Assembly: GCA_021413825.1 (NCBI GenBank)
Contig: JAIOPQ010000015.1
Span: 34,793 to 98,792, forward strand
Length of the DNA: 64,000 bases
Source: Spirochaetia bacterium
GTDB lineage: Bacteria; Spirochaetota; Leptospiria; Leptospirales; Leptonemataceae
Reading direction: 5' to 3'
The first letter of the stretch is position 1, and each line of letters starts with the position of its first letter. Below the pieces are notes generated by a model that saw only the letters and a list, made by a program, of their open reading frames with translations, ran no database searches and was not told the DNA's origin. Position numbers and translations under genes: made by a program. Below, one piece after another: positions 63,333 to 64,000 of the stretch.

Positions 63333-63365
63333 GGTGCAACAATGAGACATAATATCCCAAATCAC

Positions 63366-63859
63366 AATTCTTTTTTAATCACCAATCGGACGCAAGCGGG
63401 CATACCCGCCAATCGATTTGAAGATGAACATAGTCTCTAACAAAGAAGGGCACGAGCAAGGGGGACAGCCCGGGAGTGTGTACTCACATATTGTTTGCGG
63501 TCATATGCGAATCAAGATCGGCCCCATAGAATCGGTAATAGGATTTGTTGCATGACATCAATTTCTATTTTTAAGTGAAAATACCGCAAAGCTTTTGGTG
63601 TGTAAGAACATATCCTGCATGACTGAAACCGTGTGACGCCTGCCTTCGAAAGGTCGCATAACGTTACCAAGCCGGTCGACCTAAATGGTCCGATATCAGC
63701 CTGTGAAGGATATGCCACACGGGAGTCTCTATCAAGACACTTACTTGACAACCCGCAAGGAGTAATTCATTCTCGTCCGCCCAAACTCCACAGCGGGCTT
63801 AAGAATGAGAAAGAATCACTCAAAGGAACTCAGTAAATCCACCTGCTCTACCGTGCATA
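63366..63859. other. Gene-free interval before the right IS copy
   Basis: About 490 bp with no convincing gene. The only notable element is CGCATAAC at 63655-63662 (GTTATGCG on the minus strand), inside a GGTCG...CGACC pair at 63653-63681. It is probably remnant or regulatory DNA; the peptidase promoter should be at its left end. Confidence 0.5.
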
Positions 63860-64000
63860 GTTCACCCCCACATTCCCCAAAGGTAACCCGGCACGCGCGC
63901 AGCGGCAAGCCGCTGCTTGTAGTGCCCCAAATCCTGGAATCCAGTGACGATCTCCAAAACACCAAATATATAAACGCGCGTCAGCGCTTCTCGCTAAAGC
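63860..64000 (+). mobile_element. IS1595-like element, right copy (5' 141 bp, cut by window end)
   Basis: Identical over 141 bp to 27579-27719, in the same orientation, and includes the left terminal repeat (63865-63881) and the start of the transposase frame (GTG at 63922). Sequence continues beyond the window, so completeness cannot be judged. Confidence 0.85.

Noticed and set aside
1..64000. CRISPR arrays, rRNA or tRNA genes
   Set aside because: No regularly spaced repeats with unique spacers, no cas genes, and no rRNA- or tRNA-like sequence were seen.

Overview
The window looks like a chromosomal segment of a flagellated, Gram-negative-type bacterium, most likely a spirochaete of the Leptospira/Leptonema group. 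The pointers are a flbD-fliL flagellar pair (flbD is typical of spirochaete motility operons), several lipoproteins with loose lipoboxes, a DUF1566 (Lcl_C-like) exported protein and two MBOAT acyltransferases. The taxonomy is an inference; no rRNA or tRNA gene is visible. Base composition looks intermediate (near 50% GC by eye).

Bases 1-27577 are a densely packed, ordinary chromosomal region. It holds a partial CPBP membrane protease, aspartate-semialdehyde dehydrogenase, a DJ-1/PfpI protein, a cNMP-binding patatin lipase, a Fur/PerR-type regulator, a complete kdpABCDE potassium-transport operon (minus strand), a chemotaxis receptor, a TerC-serine hydrolase pair, pepF-map, MBOAT-ydcF, a divergent marR/FAD-monooxygenase pair with a clear palindromic operator, GDPD-fliL-flbD, and a CPBP-MBOAT pair.

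At 27579, just after the second MBOAT stop codon, the character changes. A 141-bp perfect direct repeat starts at 27579 and recurs at 63860-64000, where the window ends. It is the left end of an IS1595-like insertion sequence carrying a transposase gene. About 36 kb of accessory DNA therefore lies between two directly oriented IS copies, a composite-transposon-like or recombination-prone arrangement. Inside are: (a) a replication/integration module with a DUF3854 + P4/D5-type primase-helicase, an XRE regulator, a stand-alone tyrosine recombinase and a short repeated motif (gctgtcccatgtgtcccaaa) that could be an origin iteron; (b) two paralogous unknown genes, each ending in a good intrinsic terminator; (c) a run of exported proteins and lipoproteins; (d) a long defence-island-like block; (e) a ferritin-like/VioB-related oxidative enzyme locus; (f) a C39/papain-like peptidase followed by a 62-residue peptide.

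The defence-like block (38.5-55.05 kb) has three candidate multigene units. Unit 1 is a trypsin-like protease, a TIGR02391/HEPN-like protein and a 1249-residue protein ending in a PD-(D/E)XK nuclease. Unit 2 is an orphan HsdS-like target-recognition protein with no HsdM or HsdR, a multi-span membrane protein and a GHKL ATPase fused to a Shedu-like (DUF4263) nuclease. Unit 3 is a tightly coupled DUF2971 - RES - DUF2441-like operon, probably three ADP-ribosyltransferase-fold or NAD-directed effectors in a row. A FRG-domain protein sits alone nearby. Most intergenic gaps on the minus strand contain GTTATGCG / CGCATAAC elements, often as inverted repeats, that resemble integron attC ends; the array may be cassette-like (a CALIN) although no IntI is present. 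Units 2 and 3 and the VioB-like locus are the best candidates for undescribed systems.
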